This document shows positions 33,676-46,800 of a DNA stretch of 64,000 bases, in pieces. The number at the start of each line of letters is the position of its first letter. Position 1 is the stretch's first letter. The notes beneath the pieces were generated by a model that saw only the letters and a program-made list of their open reading frames with translations, made no database searches and was not told the origin of the DNA. The stretch comes from Polydactylus sextarius (taxonomy: Eukaryota > Chordata > Actinopteri > Polynemidae), in assembly GCA_016801845.1 (NCBI GenBank), contig CM028914.1, positions 16,782,772 through 16,846,771 of the forward strand, read 5' to 3'. Both the position numbers and the translations under genes were made by a program.

Positions 33676-34369
33676 CTAACCCGCTCAGACAACAAAAGAT
33701 ATTTCTCAGGTTCGGTAAGTGATAAAAGTATTAAGTATTAACTTTCAACAAGATTCATCTCCCTCAATTCAAATTGTAGTTAATTTAAGTATAGTATCTC
33801 TTAGGGTGTATGCTTATTACTTCAACCTGTTTAATATCAAGGCATAATATGTGAGGTAATTTATTTCTAATACACTTAAAATGTCAGCTAATTTCCCAGT
33901 GGTATACTGAGAGGTCAGGGGGAGAAAACCTGATCGATTTGTGTCATGGAAAGAAGAAGCACAGTGCAGCCTGCAGCCCTGTGTGGATAGAAGCTCATGT
34001 TATTGGCTCATTAGGAATAGCAGCACAGTATTGTTTCATATATAAGCTGCCTGGGCGGCTCCTTTTAATAAGGACATACTGAAAGTGCACATCCCTCTGT
34101 CTTGATAACATAAAACAGTATACCAGTCAATATACTCACTTTGAAGAGAAGGCACAGTTTAAGATATAAACTGGATATAAAGTAAATTTTTGGCGTAAGG
34201 GTCTTTTTTTATATTTGGTAGTGATGGACACCTCAAATAAAGTGTTTCTTTGGTGCAGCCATTTGGTTTCATAGTCTGCAGGCTTGATTTACATCTGTGG
34301 GAGTGGATACTGTCACACATGGTCTGCAATTAGTGATTAAACATCTGCATATTCAGTGGTCTGGACGTT

Positions 34370-35046
34370 TATCTAACGTTTATTAGGTTCATGTTTCCTG
34401 AGTCTTTCTCATAAAGGGACTCGCTTAATACAAAGCCTAGTAGAGCCTCATGTATCCTTGTGCGGTTAAATGGTGCCTGACTCGCTGGAATCTCCTCTGC
34501 ACAGCAGAAAAAGCCTCTGACTGGTAGGAAAACCAAAGCAGCGCTGAGCGCAGAGACGCACGGCGCCTCGTCCAACCAGCGCCAGTCCCACGAACACCGG
34601 GGCTGAACGGGTGGAGAAAGTACACGTTTAAACCTGTAAAGTGACGGAAAGTGGACGCCTCTACTTCTTTGGATTCTCACTGTACTGTTGTTCTTCAGAA
34701 GTGGAACTACCTGCGTATCTGAAACGGCCGATGAATTCCGCGAAGTTCTCAGCATTTGGAAGTGAGGAGTCCGACAGGAGTGAGGGAAATCCAAAGTGGC
34801 GTTGAGTGGATTTACTGTCCGCAACGATGCCTCCGATTCACGTGAAGTTTTGTTCCATTAGAAATCTGCTCTCTGATGAGCAGTTCTGAACAGTTTCATC
34901 TGTGTTATTGCGGAGTTCAGGAACTCTCCTCCAACACGAACCCACACATTATCGGCTCTGCTGTAGAAGTTGCGATTTATTAGATGAAACAGACAACAAA
35001 CAAAGCGCAATCTAACTGGATTTACATCGTTTCCAGCTGCTCTTGA
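34370..35046 (+). promoter_or_regulatory. robo2: Probable proximal robo promoter and 5' UTR
   Basis: A CpG-enriched patch (about 34530-34620, cagcgctgagcgcagagacg and on) stands out from the AT-rich intron and lies 430-520 bases upstream of the second signal-peptide start codon. No acceptor is needed or obvious before the ATG, so transcription probably starts inside this block. An upstream reading frame begins at about 34826 (ATGCCTCCG) and stops within 70 bases. TATA box not evident. Confidence 0.55.
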
Positions 35047-35107
35047 ATGATGCCTGCCTGTTTGACGGCAATTTACTGCCTGCTGGCATTTCTACACGTT
35101 TGTTCAG
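35047..35107 (+). CDS. robo2: robo alternative first coding exon, proximal (signal peptide B)
   Basis: Encodes 20 codons plus one base: MMPACLTAIYCLLAFLHVCS, then donor TTCAG|GTATTT. Two successive ATGs open it; the second has A at -3 and is the better start. AIYCLLAFLHV is a signal-peptide core. The overhanging G joins to exon 52093 to give HVCSG-SRLRQEDF, closely like the short form of mammalian ROBO1 (...CLCSGSRLRQEDF). Phase is identical to the distal first exon, so the two are interchangeable. The mature receptors would be almost the same after cleavage, differing mainly in control and possibly in a few N-terminal residues. Confidence 0.85.
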
Positions 35108-38100
35108 GTATTTGTACATTATTTTTTCTTAAAATATCTTTTTTTTTCTTCAGTATTTCTGTGGTGAGAACTAATGTGCTGCGTATAAAGAGTAATTTAA
35201 ATAGAGAATGTTTAACAGAGAAGGAAGTGAAAAAAGCTGAAAGATTTTCCAAGTTTGATCTCTCAGCACTGCGGGTATTTCGGCCACCTTCACCCTGTAA
35301 CCAGCAGGATCTGTATGTGACCCCTGACCGTTGGCTGCATGTTTCCTGAAAGTGAACCATCTATCTGTAAGCAGTGAAACAGCAGAGCCTTTTACAAGCA
35401 GGGCTTATCACAGTAGTGGAAAATAATTGCCACTAAGTATCTGGAAGGAGAAAAGGAGAGAGAGAGTCAAGTTTATGTTAGAGCATGTTGTTTTATGTAT
35501 GTGATAAAAAATCAGTTGCATCAGTGAGTGCATACATCACCTGAGCCAGCAGGTTAATGAGGAACTCAGAGACTTCACCAAGGCAACCCCAATGGCCCAG
35601 CCAGGCCGGCAGGCAAGGGTGTGTTATTTTCACTCTTCAGTTAATTCAGCCAAAAGGCTTTAAAAAAAAAAAAAAAAAACTGCAGTCCTTTTGCTGAGAT
35701 GTTGGAAAACCTTTTACTGATGGTTTTAAAATCACAGATAAAGACAGCAGTAGCAACAAAAGCATCCTCAGGACAAGCCATGTGCAATTTATGTCGGATA
35801 AAAATACTTGGAAATTTATGTTGGCCTCTGTCAAACATCCTGTTTGTTCAGAACAGAAGAAAAAAAAATGTGTAGTTCCAGTTGTGTAGTATTAAGTGCT
35901 ATGTTTCTGTTGGACTCTCAAGGTCCAATCTAGAAATATTAACACAAGCATAACATTGATGTAATACCAGTATTTCACTGAATTTGGGGTACATGTCTTT
36001 AAAGAAAAGTTTTTTTGGAGTGTGGACAGTGTTGAATAGACTGAACTGGCTCACACATATTTTGTCTTTAGCCTTTTGTCACAGCTGATTTTAGCCACTT
36101 TGTTCCAGTTAAGCACCACACTTTGCAGGTGTAGCCATTACTAGAGTCTCAGAGGACATTCTCCACCCACCCAGACTTAAAAGGCACTCTATGCAATAGA
36201 ATATACAGTGACACCATGTAGACTCGGATAGAATTATAGTTTGTAAAGATTGCAAAGATACTGTACGGGCTGCAGTATTAATCTATCATCCAATGCACGC
36301 TAGATTTGACTTTTGTCATAACATTTATTAGAAAGATTTGTTTCAGTATTTCATGGAACCTCAGTCTAAGGTGCACAAGTAAACCCGGGTGTATTTTAAA
36401 ATTTCAACAGTCCCTCAAATTCCCTACTGGCGCCAGTCTTGTTCACTGTACAAGACAAAGACAGCTGTCAGTAACATTAGCAGTGGCCACAGACTGAAAA
36501 AGAAACAATATGTTATTTTTTTCAGCAGCTTCCATAAGTGTCTGACACTGAGTGATGGCTTTATTTGGTGCTGGACTTCCTTTGTTTGATGGTACAGAGG
36601 GACATTTTCCAAGCTTTTTTTTTCCTCCTATGGTATGAGAGCTGAAATAAATTTGCCCACTTCAGAATACATGTGGGTTTAACACACCCTTATTCTCGCA
36701 TGTGACACCATTCTTTGAAATTAACATCTTATGATAAGGTTTATTTATATAAACTTTATGAGCCAGAGATGCACTAGATGTCCTTACTAGCCTCTTTGAC
36801 CGGAGCCAGAGTGGTACAGTGTTAACATGTGGATGTAATACAGCGCTTTACCAACTCTTCTTCAAGTTCAGTGGTAACTCAAAAAAGGAAACATACTAAG
36901 TCTTGCCTCTCCACATCAAGAGCACGAAAATACGAATGATGCTGATTTTCCACTTCGTTGTCTAAATTTCCAAACTGACAAACTTGGTGACCACGCAGTT
37001 CAGGGAGTTTGAAGATTAGTCTGGGAGGTTTGCACTTTTGTAAGAAATATTGTTCTGTTTTTCTGCCTTTAAGTGAAGAACCCTGATCCTTTCTCATTAT
37101 GAAATATGTTAATTTGCAATTAAATTTTCACCTTTACTTGAAGCCACAAACTAATAGTATCCAGTGCTTGTATTGACCACTGACCACTAGACTTATCTTT
37201 TTCCACAGCAATGAACTAATGCCCAATGACTGGCCCAAAACTATAGTTTCTTAGCCAAAATCTGTAAGTTGGGAGGAGTGATAAGGTGTATGCAAATATG
37301 CATAGCAACGGCCATGTTGGAACTTGTGAGTGTATGTGTGTACCACAGCCCGATCCCACCACAGATACCGGGGATTTTAAAGCATTATAGCTGGGAAAGA
37401 TGCCAGGTGTGTATGCCCATCCTTGAAAATTATCCCCGTTTAATAAATTGCACTCAAAATGATGACATGTTTTTTCCACCCTCTTTATATTTGATGCACA
37501 CCAACCCATTTCCTTGTATGGTATCTTGAGTGTAGTTATAAAAAAAAAAAAAAGCTACAGTGATCCATCATTAAACCATCAGGCTCTCAAAGCTGTGCTC
37601 TTAAGTGACTTCATCATACTCAAAACTGAGGGGAAGCTGAAACTCCCTTTAGTCGAGAGTTTAATCTCTGCATAATAAATCTGACAACAGTAATTGGATT
37701 ATACATAATAATCTAAATGATAGCCATTAAAAAGCATATGCTTGTGTCGAGATTGGCCTTGTCCTCTTCATCCCACAGATCTTAATTATGCATCCCCAGA
37801 GTGATGCTGTGGCTTGGCTCACCGTCCTACCTGCTTTATTTGATGGTGTGTAAACACTGTCTAAAATAAAGGCACAGCAGGAAAATAAATAACAGCCCAT
37901 CCTGTTTCTTTTTTCTTATGATGGTTGTCTCACCACTGCACTTTGAAACAGTGAATGGGATTTTGTTAATATCTTCATAACTGTACTAGCTAAACTAATA
38001 ACTAGGCTAATTACTTTAGAAATAAGTGACCAAGGTCCTCAGAGGCTTATTTTTACCTTTATAGACCTTCTCATCCATGTGTTATCAGTAGAGGAGTAAG

Positions 38101-38878
38101 TACTGGAGGGGCTCAGAGACCAGCAGAACACAGCCTAATTCCATCACTGGTGTGTGCAGCTACTCCACAGGGAACACTTTAACTGAGACATCTGGCTGGC
38201 CTGTTGGAGTTAGTAGTGCACAGGTCAGAGTTCACATGTACTTACTCATGCTGCTTTGGCAACTGACACTCATGGCTGTAAGAGGTTCACTTTTGTGACC
38301 CATAATACAGCACAGCACTTGTTACAGAAAGCTGGACCTTAAGTAATAATGGCTTGATTGGGGGGGAAACTAGCCTGCTGCGTCATCCCCTAAGCTAACA
38401 AGACTCCCTATAGTCTTTGTAATGGTGACAGTGATGAGCCTAGTCTCGCTACTAATGAGGACTTTTTTTCACTATGGATGATGGGACTGATGGGACATCT
38501 TTGTATGCCAATGAGACTTTCTTTGTATGTTGGATGAAATTGTCAGGTCCCCTCTCTCTTTCTTAGAAATAATGCAAATAATAAGCTTCACTGGAGACCA
38601 CTACTGAAGAGGAGAGCCTCTTCAGTAAATGTTGTTTATTTGGAGCTTTATTCTGGAGCAGACCAGCACGCTGGGTTGGAATAAGAAATAGAGTGAGAGA
38701 AATGTATTCACAGCGTGGCTCCTCTGTTTCATTCATACTGACTGAGAATCTGCTGAAACGTGCAATAGTTGCTCGCTAATTTAGCACGTTCTTTCATTTT
38801 CACTGCTGCCAGTGACTACGGTGCAGCTTTAGTTTTATGCTTTAAATGGCAGTAACATGATTTAAGGTTTATGGATGT

Positions 38879-38881
<3 letters not shown>

Positions 38882-38935
<54 letters not shown>
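38882..38935. repeat. (GT)n(AT)n microsatellite
   Basis: About seven GT units run into about 20 AT units. Confidence 0.97.
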
Positions 38936-38938
<3 letters not shown>

Positions 38939-41900
38939 AGATAGAAAGTCTTGGATGAACACTTTAACTGTAAATTATGTGTTCATCAACACAGAGGATC
39001 CACAGTCAGACTTTGTCAAATGTGCATTTTTTGATGTAAGTGTTTTTGAGATAATCAGTACCGAAGGATGCCCACAAGAACTTTTCCTCCAGGAACTACT
39101 ACAAGCAGTATACTTGTCTGTATTGCTCTTGTTTCTCAAACCCCTGCAGACATTTCTGAAAGTGTTTGGTTTTTACTGAACGTGCATAAATCCATACGTA
39201 ATGGTGTTAGTGAGAGCTAGCTCATAATGTGTGTTTTCAAAAGCTGTGATTCATGATTGCTTCCCTTGTTTACTCACTGTTTTCCTGTGGTGCTGTGAGA
39301 CCAAGCATGGTTACCGACCCTGGGGAAGGGGAATCTTCTGAGAGCTTTAACAAGTGCCTGTGGGCCTGAAGTTCACAGGTCAACACCTTCACACAGACAC
39401 GCACATTTACACTAACACACACGCACACACGCACACAACTCCTCGTTTTGAAAAGTATCGATTACTATCTGGCTTCCTTGTAAAAGTAGCAGGTTCCTTG
39501 CCTGGAGGATCTTCCTACACCCATATTGCTTTCTTCAACCTTTTCTGCTCATCTTCGAGAAAAAAAGAAATCACAGCATAGTTGATTTATTCAGCGAAAC
39601 ATTTTGAATTGTTTGACAGTCTTATTAGAGCACTGTAATGTTTTGTTTTGAGTGCAACAACAACTCAAGCGTAACTTGTTTTTACTAAACAAGTAGAAAA
39701 CAAAGCTAAGAATAAATTTAAACTATTAAACATGACATTTCATTGCCACAATCACCTCAGTAATGTGTCAAATCAATCACATAAAATTTGCACCAACCAA
39801 ATGATTTAAGTGTGTGTTAATTAGACTGATAAAATGTGGTTGTGTCTACTGTGTTCCAGATCAGATCATACCACTGTGCAGACTGACACCACACCAACAA
39901 AAAATATCTCAAATTGATCTATTTACTCTTTTAGACATATTGTGCTTGTCACTGTTGAAGTATTCCTCGAAAAAGAAGGAAAGAAAAAAAAAGCTGTCAA
40001 GAGATCCTAAATAGTGAAGCTCTGGTCATGCTCATATGCAGAGACTAGCTTGAATTCCCGTGGGTTTGTGGTTTTCTCCGGGCTGTTTGTACTCCTTTGG
40101 CCTTAGTTTCCTGTTCTGAGGTCAGTGTCCAGCTATGGCTGCGTGCTGAGCCACTTTGGATAATTACTTCTGTAAATAAATCCTCTCTCCAAAGTCTTGA
40201 GATTTTATAGGTAATTGCAAAGACACTTCACATCTGGATTTTGCGGAAGCCGTGTTGTTTCATTGTCTGGTAATGAGGATGGGCTGAGACGCACTAATTG
40301 TTTCTCTTAGGCAAACTGCGTGTCTGAAACAAACTGCTGTATCCCTGTGACCCTTCATCTTGTCCATCTGTGCAAGCAGTGATTGAAGCAGTGCAGTGGT
40401 TGCAGTGCTTTTAGAGTGACGCTGTATTCCCCAAGGATTTGGGTTTGAGAATAATTAGAGACTTAATATTTTGAAAGGACAGCTTTAAAGGTCACTATAA
40501 CATTATGACCTCGGAGGCGCTTCTCAAGGATACCACTATGTGAGTCATCTCTTCTCCAGTCAGGCGTCTAATAATCAATATTATCAGTATGCTTTTTGTT
40601 TGGTCTTTCACTTTCACACTCAAACACACACAGAAAATAAATGTATTCTCACACCTATCATCAATTGGGCTGGATGCAACTATTAAATCCAAGATTAGCT
40701 AATGAAAGAATGGCTCTGTATTGTGAGAGAACACATAAGAAGTGCACATTATACCTCTGCCATATCCTCTATCCTTCTCATCTTTCTCCTTCATTCGTCT
40801 CCCGTCTCTCACCGTCATTACTGACAGGGTTCAAAGCCCCCAATGTGAAGACTGCGGCATAAAGAATTGTTTTCCCACCAGAGCATCTCCCCCCGAAGAG
40901 CCTAAAACATGCATAAATTGCTTTAATTAGCAGATCTATTATTAGCTGGTGGTTGAAATGCTAAAGGGATGGGACTTGCAGATAAGCAGGAGTAGAGATT
41001 GAAGCTGATGGTTTTGAATCTGCTACTAATGCAGCTATTACACCTTTATCTCAACCTGTAATAAGGCAGGGGCTCGAGTAAGTGAGTAATGTAGTGTTAA
41101 CTAATTAGCTGATAATCTAATAATTAACACACCTGCTGCACAATTACTGCAATGTCAAGTTTAACTTACTTAAACTGACTGGATTTTTAATGAAAATAGT
41201 AAGTTTGACCCAATATTATTGAGAAGGGAATTGAGAGAATAAGGATAGTAAAAATATCTAGAGAACAGATTTGGCTCACATTTTCAGTGTGAGATTTTCC
41301 ACAATGGTCTGAGAAAGATTTAGTACGTGTCCTTTCACAGAGATGAATTTGACTCTCCGCCAAACATCTTGGATGGTTAAGAGGAGTCTCTTGTTCTAAT
41401 ATTAAAATGGATTCTGACAACCTTGATCAGACCACATCTAAAAACTGAACCCTCCACTTGGCTTACCACATCCCAGTAAGTCCTCGGTGAAAGATGAATG
41501 AAGAGAGCAAATGGATCAGCAGGCCAACGTGAGCATAACGCCCGCAGGAATGACCTCTTCTCATTATGGGGGAGAGGACCTAACGTTGCCTTCATTAGCC
41601 AGAGGCTGACAGTGGAATGCAAACTCTTGAGCATTTTGAAGTACAGGTTCATTAGCTAGAGGGAGATATTTGTACAATGATGCTGCTGGAAATGTTGACC
41701 AAAACACATACCTGTAGTCTGGTTGTATCATCTTATTTCTCTCATTCATAATTTATAGATTTTAGAGAATAACTAACATCATAACACAATGCTGAGTCTC
41801 TTTGAGTGCATATTGATCTAAGGTCACAGGTCACAGTGTTTATTACTTTCCCTCACACCACTTTTGATCTCTCAGTGTCTGTATCTTTTTGTTTTTGGCC

Positions 41901-43800
41901 CACCGTCATTATCTTTCAAATTTTCTCACAGAGTTTATGTGAGTTAAGGCTTAAGAGATATAAGAAACTTATAAGGTCAAAAAAGAAGGAACAAAGGCTT
42001 GGATCTCGGTACCTTCTTACATTCCATTTTCACTCGTGCTGGGTTACAAAGCAGCAGAAAGCCTTCTTTTGAAAATCCATATAACCAGGGGTTGCACAGT
42101 GGCACAATAACCAATCCTGTCATGTCTGGAAAAAAAAAAACTGCCTCAGGTTAACAAGAGAGTATGACCAAGGATAGAGTTAAGGTGTAAAGAAGAAGGA
42201 AGCACTGTGACATCTGCAGTGTTTGGTGACTGTGTTTTGAAATCCAGTAATTAACTTGTGTTCAGATTGTATATGTATGAACGCAGAGATAAAAGGAAAC
42301 TTCAGACGGTCATTAATCTCACAGACATTTTGTTCATGTTGCCTGTGATTTTCCACCGCAGCGGGAAGTAAGTGAGCAGACACGAGCTTTACTTCCAATC
42401 AACCAAAATACCTGCGCTGTTTCCTAACTTCAAACAACAGCTTTATTCCAACATGTAAGATTGGTATCAAGTGTTGGTAAAAGCAGCCAAATTTTTAAAG
42501 CTGGTTTATTCCAATCAGTGTTGGTTACTCACAAATCATTACAATTACAAATCTAGATTGGAACCTCTCTATAACCAGCAGATAATCACAAGTTTTGCCA
42601 AAATTTTTTAAATTGAAGGCAAAAAGCTTTACTCTTAACTCGATTTACTGTGGCATGTAAAATAACAGTTTACCTCAGAAACACCACTTCAAACGCTTTT
42701 GCCTCATTAATCATGGAAGCATAGAGAGGTTTTTGGACCCATATCCTCAGACAGAATCCACACGACATAGCAAATCGAGGTGGAAAGCTGGGCTAAAACA
42801 GTATACTTTATGTCAACAACACAGAGCCCTGTTCCAATGTGTGATCAACAGCACCACTACAAACGGTGCCAAATAAAAAGCTGTTCATACAGATAAATTC
42901 TCAAATTGCTGCCAGATGACCAGTTTTAATCACCCTCTAAAAAAGCTTATCGAAGAGAAAGCCATTCAATTTTCACAGGAAAACAAAAGGATTGAAGTCT
43001 GTTCATAAAAGCTTTCAGTCTTTTTGTGGCGAGAAGGAAGTGAAAAGCAATTTGTCAAGAACATAGCAAGAATGATATTTGCCCAGTAGAAATGATTGAC
43101 ACAAGCAGGTTTGCCTTGGAAAAAAACAGGTCAGGATATTATGGAGTTCCAGAAGCTGGTTCTCATCTGTGCTGAACTCTGACTTCTTCTCGCTTCACTG
43201 TCTACAGTGCTTTATTGCAACTTGTAGTAGTGGTGCTCTTTGCAAGTAGTGTTAACATCTGAAAAACCAACACATATAGTATAAGAACTGGGTTTCCTTT
43301 TATAGACTTGCCTTTATTTTATTTATTTTCTGATTGATGGGACTGCAATAAAACCATCAGCTTTTTGTTATAAATATTTCAAATGAGTATTATCTCATTT
43401 CTGTGCTCTTATGACCCCTTTGTGCTATAACTCAGCAAGTACACTGCATCTGAATTTCTGATAAAGGTCTAACAACATCATATCATAGCAAGTGTAACAC
43501 ATAACTATGTGGCGGCAGCAGTGGCAACAGCTGTGTTTTGATAAGATTTGCATTTGGCTCCTTGGCTTGACTGCTGCCAATGTGTCAGACACCCGTTGGT
43601 GTTTTTGAAACAGTCCGACTGCTGCTTCAAGATCTAAAACCATTTAGAGAAACAACGAAACCCAGCTGAGTTGACCCAGCAATGTGACGTTAGAGTAATA
43701 ACGTGTCAATAATGTCAAGATACAAAAATCAAGTTCAGGTGAATACAGTTCATTAATCAAGGCTCAACTGCAGTCAACTGCAAGGGCACCAAAAAACAAA

Positions 43801-43851
43801 TGAGTCAGTCAGTCAGACCAAGTGAGTCATCGAGTTAGTCAGACTAACTCG
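43801..43851. promoter_or_regulatory. Two TGAGTCA sites next to a perfect palindrome
   Basis: TGAGTCA, the AP-1 consensus, occurs at 43801-43807 and 43823-43829 and is followed at 43831-43851 by CGAGTTAGTC-A-GACTAACTCG, a perfect 10-bp-arm palindrome. A possible intronic regulatory site, on motif grounds only. Confidence 0.35.
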
Positions 43852-46800
43852 AGGTGTGGTGAAGTGGCGTACTGCGCCTTTAAAGTCAGATGTAAGTCTA
43901 ATGCAACTAGAGGGGTATTAATTCCATAGAGTGGGCTTTTTCCCTCTCTCCCACAGTGGGCTTTATTGCACAGCTAAGAGAAACCCATTCCTCTTTTAAC
44001 ACACAGGTTATTAACAATGCCAGCAAAATCAGAGTGAATCTACACAGCACTGACCTATAATCCCCCTGTGGCTCAAAGTACCCTCTTATTAATGTCCTCT
44101 TGGACTATTAAGCTAATGCCATGATTGCTTTTAGTGTCAGTGCAGTTCAAAAAAATCCAGGGCTGTGGCCACTTATTCCACCTCTCCATTACAGAGACAG
44201 TAATAGAGAGTTAGAAGACTGGTTAAGAGGCTTGTTTCTGTGTGTGTGTGTCTGTGTGTGTGTTTTTTTTTTCTATATTCTGATATTGTCAGATGGGCAT
44301 GTCCGCTACTTGTTTCTGTATTTGCATGCAGAAACAGATCAGTCCTGTGAGAGGATTTCAGTTTTGGAGAAGGGCTCCGAGCTCAGGGCAAAGTGTCTCT
44401 CCCTTCACAGTGTGACAGTCAGTTCACATCTGGGCTGTCGCTACCAGGGGCGCAATTAAGACAGAAAATAAATGTAGGTCATGCAGACATGCAGTCGTGA
44501 CATGCATTGACACAGCGTGACGCTAATGTAATATTAATGTATTAATTTGATTTAGCAAAAAACATTTTAAATGATGGTTTTGTAACTTACAAGTCTCAGA
44601 GGAGACGAAAGAAATATGATAAAAATACAGATGGTCAAACATACATTATGCAGTGTATTTAGCTGATTACACTAATGACTGTAGACTGATGAGAAAACAA
44701 GGCATGCTGTGCACTAAAATAGATTCAATCACATGTCTACTTTACAAAACTAACCCTTTGTGGATTTTTTTTTTTTTTAATAACAAACAACCTTTTCGCC
44801 ACTTCACTGTCTGCTCTATTCATGGGAAGTTTGACTTTCAAACTCTGCCTGAGTGATAATCAATGGCCTATACAACCACTTTACTTTCCACTGAACATTT
44901 AATGGAGTGAGGATAAGCCTCTGAGATGGGCTGCTGGCCTTTACAGACAGTTCCAGCTCCAAAGGTGTTTTTCATCACGTATGTTGGAGGGAAGCGGCCG
45001 GACTATCAGCTGTCATCAGTTTATTTGTTCGCTATGTCAAAGCAATATACTGGATTAAGTGGGTATATAAAAAGCAAATCATGCAGAGACTGCTGAGGAT
45101 AGTTGACATGATCAGACATTACCAGCAGCGTAGCTGAGAGCATGTCATGTATACTCAGAAGCTGTTATTACATTCTGACAAATTGCAGGAATATTAGATG
45201 AGAGTGGCAATATGTTTGGCTCTCAATTATACACTGTGTGTTTTTGGTTTTTATAAAAAACAAACCAAAACCGCCGGTTGTGTTGGCTGTGTGTGTGTGT
45301 CATAATCAGACTGATGGATTTATTCTCCACTGTAAGTGTCCTGGTGACCTGGTTGGCTCCAGATGTTTATCGAGCACCAGCAATGTTCTGGTTTGAGTCT
45401 GCCCTGGGGTCTTATTGCTCATTGCTTATCACCTTTCCATTTAGTATGTAACAGATGGCAACAGAAAGTCAATTTTTTTTCATACTACTGTGTTGTGACA
45501 CTGTTAAAAAAAATCATTTAAAACAATTCAGGCTGTAGCTCAAGAAATAAGTAATCAAGTCAGTATTCAATCAATTTTTACTGAATTTTTAGAAAGCTGA
45601 TCAGATAAAACAACTTACATCGTGCCGTGAGACTTGACTGGGGCATTTCCATTTGCAACTTTTTATATTTAATGACATTTTTATGACAGTAATTGATTAA
45701 TAATAAGAAATAGCTGACAGGTTAATCAATACATATTATCTACATAGTGTAATATCAATTCTTAAGCCCTTGTAAGCATATTCCTCATTCTCACATTCTC
45801 ACTGGGCTCATATCTCGCCCTGAACATCTGGATGCTGCAGTCAGGTGTGTTCTCAGTGACCATGACCTTGACTGTCCTCCCTGGAGACTGCTGCATTGTG
45901 CATTGTGTTGTTTGACTGTGTGGCAGAGGAGGAGGAAACACAGATTTCATTGCTTCTATGTGATTAAAATCACTCGTACATATTGCATTTTAGAGAGATC
46001 ATATGTCGTAAGACAGAGTGCGGTTGCAGACACCTTGTCCCGGCCACACACAGGCACAGAAACACGCTCACATTCCTTCCCCCACATACTTGTCTGAATG
46101 ACAGTGTTCAACTGTTCCACTTAATTGTAGTTTATACTGCCTGAGAAAGAATGTCTGGCATTTATTGGTTCCCTGTGTTTTACTTTACAAATGAATGAGT
46201 GTGAGTGTGTGTGTTTGGAATACGTGTCTCCAAGAGATGAGCAATACAAATGGTTTATTTTCCAATGAGTTTTTTTTTGTCTTTTGTTTAAGGAATAGTT
46301 TTGAAATATTTTGAGAAAATGGCAACTCATAAATGTACAATAAGCATGATGCTACAGCCTGGAGGCAGATAGCTTAGTAAACAGCTAGCCACCACCTTTA
46401 AAGCTTGCTAATTAACTCACATTATCTTGTTTGTTAATTCCCTGCAAAAGCTCAATTGTTAAAATGACAAGTTGTGGTTTTATGGAGGGATTATGTACTG
46501 TGCTATTTCTTACTTGGGCAAGCTAAGCTGTGGTAACTGTCTCCTTCCCTGTAGCTTCATATTATCGTACAGATGTGAGAAATGTTGATTTTCTCATCTA
46601 ACTCTCAGTAGGAAAGCAAATAAGTATACTCCCCCAAAAGCTCCTTTAATGTAGGAACATAAGAGATGTCTGTTTATGAGGCTTTTCACTCAAATATAAA
46701 AACTGTGAGAGGCAGAGACTTTATTAACATCCCTGTTCTTATTAGGATTATACAACAAATCAACAGCACAATTATGCTCAAACCTTTGTAAAGGTGTTTG

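Larger units (their letters stand above)
28811..35046. other. robo2: robo intron (between alternative first exons)
   Basis: Contains CTCF-like motifs at 28898-28912 and 29731-29746 (both minus) and 33661-33675 (plus), and a purine-rich A tract at 30566-30592. No further exon was recognised until the second first exon. Confidence 0.6.

Noticed and set aside
34369..34824. 151-residue minus-strand frame near the proximal robo promoter
   Set aside because: Lies over a CpG-enriched promoter and 5' UTR block where stops are scarce; no domain recognised.
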